Of a DNA stretch of 39,162 bases, positions 20,814 to 32,600 are shown one piece after another. Where the stretch lies: assembly GCA_011947345.1 (NCBI GenBank), contig JAAVTG010000046.1, forward strand, positions 1 through 39,162. Reading direction: 5' to 3'. The notes beneath the pieces are model-generated. The model saw only the letters and a list, made by a program, of their open reading frames with translations. It was not told where the DNA came from and did not search any database. This DNA comes from Phytophthora quininea (taxonomy: Eukaryota; Oomycota; Peronosporomycetes; Peronosporales; Peronosporaceae). A program made the translations under genes and the position numbers. Positions within the stretch are counted from its first letter, which is position 1. Every line of letters begins with the position of its first letter.

Positions 20814-23297
20814 ATGGCCACGTGTGGACAGCCTCAGCCGCAATCGCATTTCATCAACACCAGGGCCGTGTACACCTCGAGTCGACCGCCCATCCACGAT
20901 CGCTCCCCTGTGCCGGTCGACCCGGTGCCGCGTACTATCCACCAGGACAATTACATTGGCGAAGGGCTGATCGACGCCGAGGACCTGAGTGACTTGGAAG
21001 AGAGCGACGACCACAAGTCGCTGCGGCGTAGTCGCAAAGTGCTCGACTTCTTGGCGACCGACGTGGCCGAGAAATACCTCGACAACGTCTACAACGACGA
21101 CGACGACGACGACAGGGGGCATGAGGACAACGACAACCAAGAAGACCCCGTGGGGAACGGCCACCACGGCAACAAGTATCTGTCCGCCCTGCCCAAGATC
21201 TGGCGGACGGCGATCAACAAACCCCACGACGAAGCGCACAAAAGAAAGCACCGACCGGTAAAGAGTTGGCGTGGCAAAAAGTGCGTCAGCTTTTGATCGT
21301 CGAGGAGGAACAAGCTGCGCTGCGTGAAGACCAGAGCCCCGACAGCAACAACCGACCGCTGGACGAGGTCTCCGTGGGCAGCAAGAAGAGCGACGACAGC
21401 TACACGACCGTCAAGCTGCTGGACTACCTAGCACAGACGGCTCTCGAGGGTTCGACCCACACGCACAGTTCGTCGGAAGGCGACGCCGACTCGGCCATTG
21501 AGGCGTCTCGAGTGTCGTTGACGGGTAGTGCCGAGCCGCCCTCCCTCTCCAAGGTAGAATGGGCAGCAGCCAAGGCACTCCTCACAACCGAGTGGGCCAA
21601 CTGGAATTACTGGCGCTGCTAGAGCAGATCACGCAGACTTGTCGGACGACGGAGCTGTCGGAGACGTCGATCGCGCGGATTCAGTCGCGACTGAACTCCA
21701 TCTGCCAGATCGCCCGCGACGACATGTACTTGAGCTCCAAGACGCAGGAGGTAGGGCGACCCCGCCAACACTCCACGCACACAGCGTCTAGCAGTGGCGC
21801 GTCTCGATCCAGGAACGAGATGAGTGTGCGAAGTCCCAGTCCGTCCGAGACGCTCAAGGTCCCGTCGGCTCTTCGAAAAAACAGCGTCGCGTCGACGGTC
21901 TTGAGCTCCTTCAAAGCTTTCGTTGCCGGTCAGGATCTGGGTGACACCGTGGCCGCCTTTCGACAGTTGCTGACCGACTGCGGACTCGACGGTATGCGGC
22001 TGGAAGAGCCGTGGCACCAATACTGCCACATCAAGTCGTCCGTGTACGGCAAACTCGGCTTCCGTCACAAACAGATCTTCAAGCTGCTGGACGCTCGTTT
22101 CAACATAGACGTCTACAAACGAGGCCCTGCGGCTGGGAAGCGTACGTGCATCATCGGAGCTGGCCCCGTCGGTCTGCGTGCTGCGATCGAATTGGTCATG
22201 CTCGGTGGCCAAGCGGTGGTGATGGAGAAGCGTACCAACTTCATCCGAGAGAACCTGCTGCACTTGTGGCCGTGGGTGGTGCAGGATTTGGCGTCGCTAG
22301 GAGCGCGAGTCTTCTTCTCTCGCTTCTGTCGATCCCGAGTCTACTTCCACGTGAGCACTCGCCAACTGCAGGTCATTCTGCTCAAGGTGGCGCTGCTGGT
22401 GGGGGTCAAACTCTTCACCGAGACGGAGTTCACGGCGGTGGTGCCTCCGAACTCGAACAACAATGCCAAGCCGTTCTACTCGATCGTGACGCAGCCGCAG
22501 ATGCCCGTGGTGGAGTTCACAGCAGTGCTTGGCGCTTGCGGAACCAATGACAAGTTCGCGGAGTACGCAGAGATCAACCGGTTCGTCTTCAGTCGCAAGG
22601 AAGCGCTAGGCATCGTCTGCTACTTCCCGAACCTCGGAACGACGGAGGAGACCAAGGTCAGGAGTTCTCGTGGACTGCGCAGCTCAAGAGCCACATGCTC
22701 GCTCGAATGCGCAAGGTGGGTCTGGATCTGGAGAACATCATGTACTACCGCGGCGAAATGCACTACCTGGTCATGACCCCAAAGCGACACAACCTGATCG
22801 AGCGGCACGTAGTGAAAGTGAACCACGCGACTCCGAAGGACCTCGTCCAGCGTGACAACATCAACGAGAAGGCTCTGTACGAGTACGCCGAACGAGTTGT
22901 CAACTTCGCGGGCATCACCCGCCGCACCGACTTCTCCCGCGTCAGTCTGTTCGACTTCAGCTCTCGCACGCGCGCTGACAGAGCCGCCAACATCCTCGAA
23001 TGCAACGGCAAGAAACTGTTCGTGGGCCTCATCGGTGACTCGCTGCTTGAGCCGCTGTGGTACGAAGGTGTCGGCACCTGTCGAGGCTTCCTCGGCGCTT
23101 TAGACAGTGTGTGGATGGTGGCGCAGATTGGCAGGAAGTCGAACGCGCAGCTACTGGCCGATCGCGAACTCGCCTACCGAGTGATGCAGCGACTATCAGG
23201 TCAGTATCGAGACGAGATGCAGAAGAATGTGCGCAAGTACACTGCAGACCCTCGCACGCGATACTCAGTCAATTTTCCTCAGCTCCACGAAATGTAG
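20814..23297 (+). CDS. MICAL-type flavin monooxygenase (three frameshifts)
   Basis: ATG 20814 to TAG 23295-23297, no introns apparent. The FAD Rossmann motif is TCIIGAGPVGLRAAIEL. It is followed by LHLWPWVVQDLASLGA, STRQLQVILLKVALLVG, a divergent DG-type site (VLGACGTND), FSRKEALGIVCYFPN, ENIMYYRGEMHYLVMTPKR and VGLIGDSLLEPLWYEG with RGFLGALDSVWMV. These track the MICAL monooxygenase domain motif by motif. MICALs use NADPH and FAD to oxidise actin methionines and disassemble filaments. Here the domain is C-terminal, without the CH or LIM domains of animal MICALs. It is preceded by about 330 residues of polar sequence with an Asp run (DDDDDD). The frame shifts by one missing base near 21258-21262, 21592-21595 and 22656-22658; three added bases give exactly 829 codons. 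Actin as substrate is inferred. Confidence 0.85.
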
Positions 23298-23506
23298 TCT
23301 CGCTTCATGTAGTAAAACTCCCCTGTCAATGTATGAATTCTGATTGCAGTAGAAACACCAAAGAGCTTTCAGCCTCGATCTGGAGAAGCTGCGGGTCGTA
23401 GCGCCAGAGTGTCGTTATCTTTGCACGAAGCTACAGCAAAGTTTTGTCTTAACATTTTTATCTTCGCAAGTGCATTCCTATGGTAGTCTTCAGCACGCCT
23501 GGCATT
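23298..23506. other. Convergent intergenic gap
   Basis: These 209 bp lie between the MICAL stop and the SND1 stop and presumably hold 3' UTRs. No feature is recognised. Confidence 0.5.
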
Positions 23507-26277
23507 CTAAAAGCCCTCGTCGTCGGACTCGATGTCTCCGTACTGCCACAGGCACCGACGCTGTTTCTTAGCGTTCTCCTGCGCGTTGAGGAGGCCGTCC
23601 ACGACTGGCTTCTGGTGCGGCAGCACGTGACGCAGCGCCTTGCGGTCCGTACGCAGCAGACCAGCCTCCATTAACGTCTCCGCCACACTCTTGCCATCAG
23701 GAAGGTACAGCGACACTTGCAGACGACCGTGGTCCTCCGTACTGTGAATGCGGCAGGACAGCGTCTTACCCCAAGCAATCTCTCCGAGACGCATGGCAGC
23801 GTCAGAGCCAAACTCCTCCGTCGCAGCCAGCGGCTTGACGAACGCAAAGACACATTCCTTGGCCTGTGGCGGGAACTGCAGCACATCAGCGTCAAGCGGA
23901 CGCAGGCGGTTGGCAGACACTGTCGTCTCGTTGCCGTAGTCCAGGAAGCGCACTCGGGCAGATCCATCCGGGTGCACGTACTCCACCTTGACGCGGTTCC
24001 AAGCGGAGCCGCTGCCATCGTCGAACAGAGCAGCACAGACGGCGTTCCGTCGCACTTCAAAAGCCTTACCGGCCAGACCGTGGGTACGTGTGAACGCCTT
24101 CATCTTTTCTTCAACGGCGGCGCAGTTGCGGTCGGCCACGTTCTGGATGTAGAAGTGCGTGCCATTCACAATTTCCGAGAGCTTGACACGAGGAAGCACA
24201 TCGTCCTTGGTCTTGACCTGCTTGGCCTCAGCAGCCTTCGCCTGGGCCTTCGCTTCGTTCGAGGCCCAGTATTTCTTCTTCTGAGACTTGGCACGCTCCT
24301 CCGCACGCTGCAGCACATTGCCCAGAGCAGTTCGCTCCACGCTGAACGAGTCCACCCAGGCCAGACCTTCGTCCAGTAGACGCACACCAAAGTTGTGGGC
24401 ATCGTCGCGAATGGCTTTGCCCCCGTCGCTCGGCACGACGAACATGGGGCCGAAGGCGTTGCCACCCCGGTCCATGTCCTCGATCTCCACCATCACCTCA
24501 CGCTGCATCACATTGCGCTTCGTAAACAGCTTGGCCTCTTCGCCCAAAGGCTCCGCAGGCGACACGATCACACCTTGTGCTCCGTGACGAGCTGGCTGAG
24601 GGCATTTGATGCCAGCGACGACAAAGTTGAGCACACAGTTCTCCTTCGGTACGAAGATCTTGACTCGGGTGGCTGAGTACACGTGCTCCACCACAGCTCT
24701 CGTGGATCGCTCACGCGTCAAGAACGGCAAGAACTGCTTGGCCTTGGTAGCGTCGAAGCACAAATCAGTCACGCGGCGTTCAGTGGCTGGGGCTTCCTTG
24801 TTGGAGTGGATGTTCTTCTTCTGGGTCTTGGCCTTGGTTTCGGCTGTCACGAGGTCGTCGTAGTACTCGCTCTTCTCCTCGTCAGGACGGTGGAACACCA
24901 CTTCAGCCAGACCAGCAGTCACAATATCCACAGCGAGGTTGGCTCCCTTGGCCTGTGGGTTCTTCTTGAGCGCATTCGCCGACGGCTCCAGCAGCACACT
25001 GGCAAATGTCATCACGTCGCCCTGGCCAGAAGGACTGGGCTTCTCGTACTCCACCTCAACGTGGACTGTCTTGGCGATGGCACGGTGACGCAAAAACTCC
25101 TTGGCTTCAGCAGCGTACGGCGCATTGGGCTCCTGGCGACGTGGGTTTCCTAGTCGAGGAGCACGAAGAGAACTCAAATAAATGCGTTTCTCCTGTTCTG
25201 CCGGAGTAGCTGCGTCCGGCAGATACACCACCAGACAGTCTCCACTGATCACTTCCACCACCGTTCCAGTCAAATGCTTGGCCGAGTGCAGCACCGGCGC
25301 CTGGTAGTCTCTCCAGACCCTCAACTTCTGCTGCTTGGCTTCTTTCTCGGCGTTCCTCATCGTTGCACGAGCCGATGCACTGGTGAACGCTGAGCTCCAG
25401 TCCGCCATGCGTCCCAGTCCATTCTTGAGCAACTCTACACTAATATTTCTACCGGAAGGATGCACCACACTGCCGAACAAGTTGTCGTACTTATCGACGC
25501 CTTCCAACTTGACTTCCACGTCTCTGTGCAGCAGTCTCAGCTCCGTAAAGTGTTTGGCTTCTCGTGCGTGCGGTGCCGGGCCTGTAGGAGCCGCAGGAGC
25601 GCCTTCCTCGTCCTCGGTATTGGACGTATTCACCGGTGGGTTCACCCGCGGACATTGCACCCCTGCCAGGCCAAAGTTGACCAGCTGCATGTTGGGTTTG
25701 AGGATCACTCGCAGAGACGCTCCGTCCCGCACCGACTCGACGATTGCCGGCACTAGTTTGCCCTTAAACTCGCTGACCAAAGCAGCGCCTTCTGCCCCGT
25801 GCCATTGCACAGTGGCATTGGACTCTGCGTCCGCGTCTGCGTACATGCCTTTCTTCTCGTTGATGGCCACTGCCTCCACCTGCAGCATCTTCTCGTGGTC
25901 CACGCAGATTCCGTCGCGGGACTGCTCGACAGTCTTGACCTTGGCGTAGCCGGTGCGCGCCTGGATGACGCAGAGGTTCTCCTCGACGCCGCGACTGTTG
26001 GCCGGCAGCCAGACCGAGCCGAAGTCGCGGTTGATGGCTGGCACGCGGTACTCCACTTTGAAGCGCACCTGTTTGCCGATGCAGACCTTGCGTAAGTGCT
26101 CGCGACTAGCCCAGGCGTAGGGCTCATTGGTCTGCTCGGGGAGCGAGCCAAACGTGGCGCCTGCAGCGACGACAGCGTCAGCATGAGCTCCGGCGGCGGG
26201 CCGTTGGTGGCCGCGCCCATGAGCACCAGCGTGTCGCCTGAGAGGACGGCCTTGACAGTGGCGTGTCCGGAGGCCAT
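23507..26277 (-). CDS. SND1: Tudor-SN / staphylococcal nuclease domain protein (one frameshift)
   Basis: The start is ATG 26277 (MASGHATVKAVLSGDTLVLM), a typical SND1 N-terminus, and the stop is at 23507. Four staphylococcal nuclease-like repeats follow: the N-terminal one; one beginning GKLVPAIVESVRDGASLRV; one with GTVVEVISGDCLVVYLPDA; and one with RAVVEHVYSATRVKIFVP. A Tudor domain (CAALFDDGSGSAWNRVKVEY, VRFLDYGNETTV) is embedded in a split fifth repeat. The frame changes by one missing base near 26140-26148, between ELMLTLSSLQAPRLA and LPEQTNEPYAWASREHL. One added base gives 924 codons, 923 residues, close to the 910 of human SND1. SND1 binds structured RNA and methylarginine proteins and acts in RNA decay, splicing and RISC. 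It is intronless here, and its 5' end faces the midasin 3' end across 333 bp. Confidence 0.94.
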
Positions 26278-26610
26278 GGCGAGGCGAGAGAGATGCGGGG
26301 AGGGGCTTGTCTGTTCGAGAGCTACTTGAGCTTTGACCGCGAGATGACACGTATCTTGGTCGCAGGAAGCAGAACGTGACTTGGTTTCGGTATTCAGGTC
26401 AGGCGAAATATTTACAGGAAGGATCGCTCGGTACTTGTAGGAGAAACCATGTGATTGGACGGATTAATTACAATACACATAGCCATGTCGCTGAAGACCA
26501 TCACAGCTTTGATGTGCATGTTGTTGCCGTGGCAGTGCAAGTATTCAAATGCAAATTGTCTATTCGATTACAGTCCACATGCAGTCTATATCTTTCCTCA
26601 ATGATGTAGC
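26278..26610 (-). promoter_or_regulatory. SND1 upstream / midasin downstream region
   Basis: Both neighbours are on the minus strand, so these 333 bp should hold the midasin terminator and the SND1 promoter. The part near 26490-26600 is AT-richer than its surroundings. No core motif is identified. Confidence 0.4.
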
Positions 26611-29600
26611 TCAGCTCTTGGCCTGCAGCATCTCGAACCATTGGCGTAGCGAGTCCGACAGAATCTCCGGTAGCATGGCAGACGTCGGCAGCAACACGTA
26701 GTACGGGAACGGGTAGTTCTCCAAGTACGGCACCATGCGCACCTTGCCCTTCTCGAACGACACGCTCTGAGTGTCTAGGATGGAGGTTTGCTGGGCGCTG
26801 CCTGCGCCTTCGGCTGCTCCCTGGTCTACGATCAGCAGCACAATGAGCTGCTGCCGCTCGAGACCCGTCTCGATGAGCTTGCGGATGCGCACACGGCCAT
26901 CCGAGTCGAAGCGGCCGTCCGAAATCAAAAACACGATCTGAGTGAACTCTACAGAGCTACTGGCCGCAGCGGACGACTGTTTCGCGGTCTCTAGCAACTG
27001 CAAGATCGTATCCAGCGTCTGCACCATGTTGGTCTTCTTCTGCTGGAAGCCAAAGCGGCCGATCAAACGGCTACCGGCGTCGTCGGTGAACGGCGTGTCG
27101 AAAGCGTGCAACAGCTCAAGCTCCTGGCCAAACTTCACCACCGACAGCTCGCCCACTTCGAGCTGGGTCATGCCCTTACACAAAGTGGCGAGAGCCTCCA
27201 GAGCCAAACGACCGGCGTGGTTGTCAGCCATCGACTCGGAGTCATCGATTGCGAGCATGACCTGGTACTGCCGTTTGGACGGGCGTGTGCGTCGAAGCCA
27301 GATCTTGTCCTTGCGGAACTGACTGGCGATGTATGGGATCACCTTTCGCATGTTAATGCGCTTACCCGTCCGGAAATCACCCTCGAGTTTGGCACGAAGC
27401 ATCGGCTCCAGTACCAGTCGAAGCTGCTCACACAGCCGCTGCGACGCGCCGGCCGTGAGCCGTGTATTTGGCCCACAGATCAGCTCCGCGTTCCTGCTCC
27501 TCGTGTGACGACCAATGCGCAATGAACGAATCCAGTTCCTCACGCAACGCTGCCACCTCTTCAGGAGAAAGAAGTTTCGCAGTCTGCGTTTCGTTGTCTG
27601 CATCCTCATCTTGGTCCTGAATTGTGCTAGTCAAGTCGAGGTCACGCAACTTTGATGGCAAGGCTTGCTCAGTCTCGTCGTCAAGAAGGTGGTGCTCTCC
27701 CTCGGCAGTACGATCGTTGGGCTTCTCCGTTTGTTCGTCGACTGTCTCCTTCTTTTCTTGCTCCATCGCATCGTCCTCTGCGTCGTTCTGCTCTCGCTTG
27801 TTCTCCTGTTTGACAGGCTTCGGCTTGTCCTCCGTGTCGTCTGCCTCGTCACTTTTCTTCGGCTCCTCTTCGTCCACCTCCATCGCAGTAGCTCCAGTTC
27901 CAAGGTCTGCGGTGTCCTCCTCCTCCTCTTTCTTCTCACTATCCTCCTCTTCCTCAGCGTTCGGCTGATTCATAGCTTGGTTTTCGTCTGCCGCTGCCAG
28001 AGCGTGCTCGACGTCCTCCATCTCCTCGTCATCGTCGACGAACTCCGCCGTCGTCATCTCCGCCGCTTTCTCCTCCTTCTCTCCGCCGTTGGTGTCCGAC
28101 TCTTTCTCGTCTTCCGAGCGCTCAATCATCTCCACGCGCTTTTTCCAATGCTCTTGCGCTTCTTGAGCGTTGCGGTACGGGTTTGGCTCTCGGCGGTCTC
28201 GACGCTTCTCGCGTGGCCGTTCTTGCTCTGGTTGGCTCGCAACTTGCGACTGCGGCTTCCACTCCTGCCGCTCGTCTTGGTCGTTGCTGTTGCTCTGTTG
28301 TTGAGCTCTGCTACTGTTACTGTCTTCGTTGCTCTGCTCCTGGTCCTGCTCATTGGCGTTAGCATCTTCCATCTCCTGGTCTTCCGCCTCTTGTTCCTCG
28401 GCTTCTAGCTCGTCCTGACCATCCTTGGATTGAGTGCCTGCTACCGTTGAAGCAGCCTGCTCCTCTTCCGAGGGCTCCGGAGCTTCCGTTTGATCAGCCT
28501 CGTCGTCTTCCTTTTCTTCGGCCTGCTCTGGTTCATCTTCCAGACCGCCACCTCCAAGTTGAACAGCGTTGTCCAGAGGTTCCTCCTCCTTCGCTTCCTC
28601 CTCGTCTTCGTCGTCGTTACCATCAGCAGTTGCGTCTTCTCCAGTGGCATCCTCGTCACCCATCGCTTCATCCGGATCGTCCACGTTCTCTCCTTCGTCG
28701 TCAGCGTCGTCGTCTTCGCCATCGCCATCGCCGTCATGGTCGAGCTGCATGTTCTCTGGCAACTCGTCGCCTTGCTCTTCTTCCGCCTCGTCACCGTCGT
28801 GGCCCTCCTCTCGATCCTGAGGATCAACCTCATGATTCTCTTCGTACTTATCCTCGAAGTCGTCATTCACTTCTTCCTCCATTTTGTCATCTCCGTCGTC
28901 GTCGCCGTCCCCGTCGTCTTCATCTGCAGCATTGTCGTTCGACGTTTCTGGCTGTGCCTTGGACTTCTCTTCCTCCTTCTTGGAGTCGGGTTTCTCCTCC
29001 TCGTCGCCGTCCTTGCCACGCACCTCGTCTTCCAATGCCTCTCCTTCGACCTTCGAGTCTTCCTCGAACTTTTCCTTCTCCTTGTCGATGTTGTCTTCGT
29101 CGTCGTCCGAGTCTTCGCCCCACATCTTCTCGTCCACGACGTTCTCGTCATCTTGGTCAAACTCGCCCATCTCCCGGTCCAGTTCCTCCTCCTCGTCTTC
29201 GTTCTGGTCGTCGTCTTCCTCTTTCTCGTCGTCTGGGAGATCCTGCATCGTCCCCTCAAAGTCGTTTTGCATCTCCAGACCAGTGTCCTCCGGCTTCTCG
29301 TCGGACGGCGGCTCCTGCTCTTCCTGTTGGTCTCCTTGCAGACCAAGCAATTGCTCCTCGTCCTCGATCTCATGACTAACATCCTTTTTGCCTTCACCCT
29401 CGCCCATTCCTGTGCCTTCCACGTCGTCTTGGAACTGCATTTTGCCATCTCCGCCACCGTCTCCGTCCTGCTCGTTGTCCTCTGTGCGGCAAAACCCGTG
29501 CTGGAACAGATTCCGGAAGATGCGGACGAGCACAAAGTCCAATTTCATGACACTTTTGTGCGCCACAAGGAAATCAACCAGCAACTGTCGGCTAATGCCC

Positions 29601-32600
29601 CGGACGTCAACAAGAACAGGCTCCAGCCGTTCCAACAGAGATAGGGACGCTGCAAACACGCTGCGCCATTCCTCCGCCCGAGTGGTCAAAAGCTGCACGT
29701 ACTGAGCCTCAAGCAACCGAAGTAGCTTTGTCAATCGAGCAGCGATATGGTTCACACGTGAGTCCTTAACGAAAGCGCTCAACATCCCAAGCTGCTTCTG
29801 TAGAGAAAGGGTTTCGCTGTTCTCGTCATCCTCTTGACCTCCAGGCAGCTCAAATTCCTTGGACATTTTTGTCAAGTCCTGGACCGATACCAGCACAACC
29901 TCCACGAGTTTGTCGTACTGTCCAGTGAATGTGGCGAACGCTTGAGCACTGCTTTGGTCACTCTTCTCTTCGGACAAAGAGGCCGGAGGGTTTGTCTCGA
30001 GTGTGTGCTGGAACTTGCGATCATCACGAACCATTTGAGCATAATCGACAAGGAACGTCTCCAAGCCGCACGATGCCGTCGATGTACCAAACGCAGCAGA
30101 AACATTCTCCAGAAGAGATTGGAACTCTGCAAACAAGGAAGAGTTCGACTTTAGCACGCCCAGGGCAACAGGCAAGCGTGCGCAATTCTGCAGTTCGTCA
30201 TCATTCGCACCACGCGATACCACCCGAGACACACCATAGACCCGCTTGGACGGTCGGGCAAAGGCCATCATCGCAGCATCACCACCAGCATCTTCACTGG
30301 CATTAACGACGCGGTGAGGAATCGCAGGCACGCCAACTGACTGCGGCAAACCAGCGTGTTCACTAAACGCGTTCTGAATGCTTTCACACACGTCAAACAT
30401 ACGCTGGAACAGTTGACGGACTTTCGGCGTCTTCGTTGAGGCTTCTGACGACTGCTGCAGCACCTGCGTGACTGAAATCTCAAGTTCGCGAAGAGACCGC
30501 TGCAAGGACGCAACAGAAGACTGCTGGAACGCCTGCCACTCGCTCGCGATCTTCGGATCGACCGGACCGCTGCTTTCCGAAAAATAGTTCTCTTTGAAAG
30601 TTTTCATCGTCTTCAACGTAGTCAGCCCGTCAACCAGTTGTTCGTGGCTAAGCGATGTGGCATGAAGAATTTGCCGTTGCTGCAACATCGTAAACAGCAT
30701 ATTCTCGGCGTACCCACTCATCCGGTCAATCTCGCTGCCGGACAAGTCACGCGAAAAACTGGTGACTGCACTGAAGCGCAAAGACGCAAGCTGGCCCAGG
30801 AATCGGTAGTAGTACCCATCGGCACGTTGCCACAGCCAGATCGGAGAGTTTTTGGTCGAGGTTTCTTGTGGGTTATCCACTGCCCCTCCTGACGTTTTAT
30901 TCTTTCTTTTGCCTTGCTTCTTCTTCTCTTTCAGTGCAGCAGGCGTCGAATTTGCAGAATCCACAGCAGAATTCAGATTGTCGATGTGAAGACAATTTTC
31001 CACATCCGGGACGTCCAACTCAAAGAGCTGTTGAATTTGCTGCTGCTCAGCAGGCAGCTGCAGTCGGTGGTAAGCCATGCCTTGCGTTTTTAACTCACTC
31101 AACAAATCGATTAACGCCTTCTTCTTCGCACCCTTGGGGAGTCCTGTCGCCTTCTGTAGCTTGAACATTCGGTAGAAAATCGATTCACAGAGGTCTTCGC
31201 AGAGTTCACGCACGTTTTGTCGACGTTCAACTTGCTCGTAGGATAAAATATGTTTTCGAGCGAACTTTGCAATGCGCTTAGAAAGCACAGGGAGCTTATC
31301 CGCATAAGCGGACTGCTCCGTCATGACGTCGGTATCATCTTGCTCCGGTAGTGAAACACTCGTGTGAGTGAGATATAGCACTGGGGGCCTTTGAGTATCT
31401 GCCGATTCCTCTTCTATCACTACATTGGGTTTCTCCCTTTCAGTGCCGTCACCCTCCTCAGATTCTGGTTTTTATCCGTATCATGGTGTTCAACATCCTT
31501 TGGAACCACAATACCGTCGTCAAGACCAGCCAGTTCGGCCTTAGTGGAATGAATTCCAACAAACCCTCCATCCTTAGCAATGCCGCTGTCGGTCGATGCA
31601 TCGATAACAGTTTGCATGTTCACAGTGAGCACCGCGTCGTAGTCTCGAACGAACTTCATCAGTTTGCGATGCGATTTCTCTGCTGACTCAGCGAGCGAGT
31701 AATACGTCTGTTCGTCCCAGCGACAAATCTTCACGAACTCCATTAGTTTGCGTTGGATTGGGGCCTTGAGGCCGCTCCACTGCCGTTCCAAGTAGCCCAA
31801 GTGCTGTCCGTAATATCGATACAAATGATACAGCATGTTAGCAAGACCGTACTTCGAGGACGTGGACGCGCCTTGATCGGACGAGCTCTGCAATTCCATA
31901 AACAACTGGGCGCAGAACGAATACACCACCAGCAATCGTGTTTCGTACTGACCGATGGTGCACGAACGGACGTACGCGTCTAATGTCTCGAACAAACTGT
32001 CCATGAACTCACGTTGTTTGACCAAACTTTGTTGCTCACCTTCGCTTAGCGATTGAAGGCCAGTCTTGTTCTCCATTAAAGGCGTAAAGAGCCACTGCGA
32101 CACGTGATTCAGGTGCAGCCACTGCAAATTCGACGAGTTGGTGGAGTTGGCGACAACGTTAACACCAGCATCCGATTCGAATTGCGCTGTAAGCAACGAG
32201 TACATGTTGATCCATGTTTTCTGCGCTGCCAAACGATGCTGTTTCTCCTTCACGTACAGCAAATGTGGCCACGAGTACAATTCAAGCTTACGCCACCGCG
32301 TAACCAGCGAAGATAGCGCGCTGAGCTCTTCGCTGATTGAGTATACTTTTGCTGCATATCCCTCCCATTCCTGGGCCTTACGCAGCAGCAGTTCTACTCC
32401 AGTCAACGTTCGCACCAGTGGGGAGCTAATTTCAAAGTTACGAATACAGTCAGCGATCAGTACAATTTGCTGCAAAATCGCATGGTCAGGCCACATCGCC
32501 AAGAGTGATTGCACCTTCACCATAAGCCGCTGAAGGGGCTCCGCAGCTAGTACAACCTCCTTAACCAGGGGTCCCGATGGAAGTCAATGCCACGAATGTA

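Noticed and set aside
21258..21290. A 32-bp GT...AG stretch at the first MICAL frame change as an intron.
   Set aside because: It is far shorter than the 57-78-bp introns seen here, and its removal would delete sequence that reads as coding (ELAWQKVRQ).
28447..29644. Long plus-strand open frames (310 and 384 codons) opposite midasin.
   Set aside because: They lie antisense to the Asp/Glu tract. GAN-rich coding DNA has few stops on the opposite strand, and the translations are Val/Leu/Phe- or Arg/Pro-rich low complexity.
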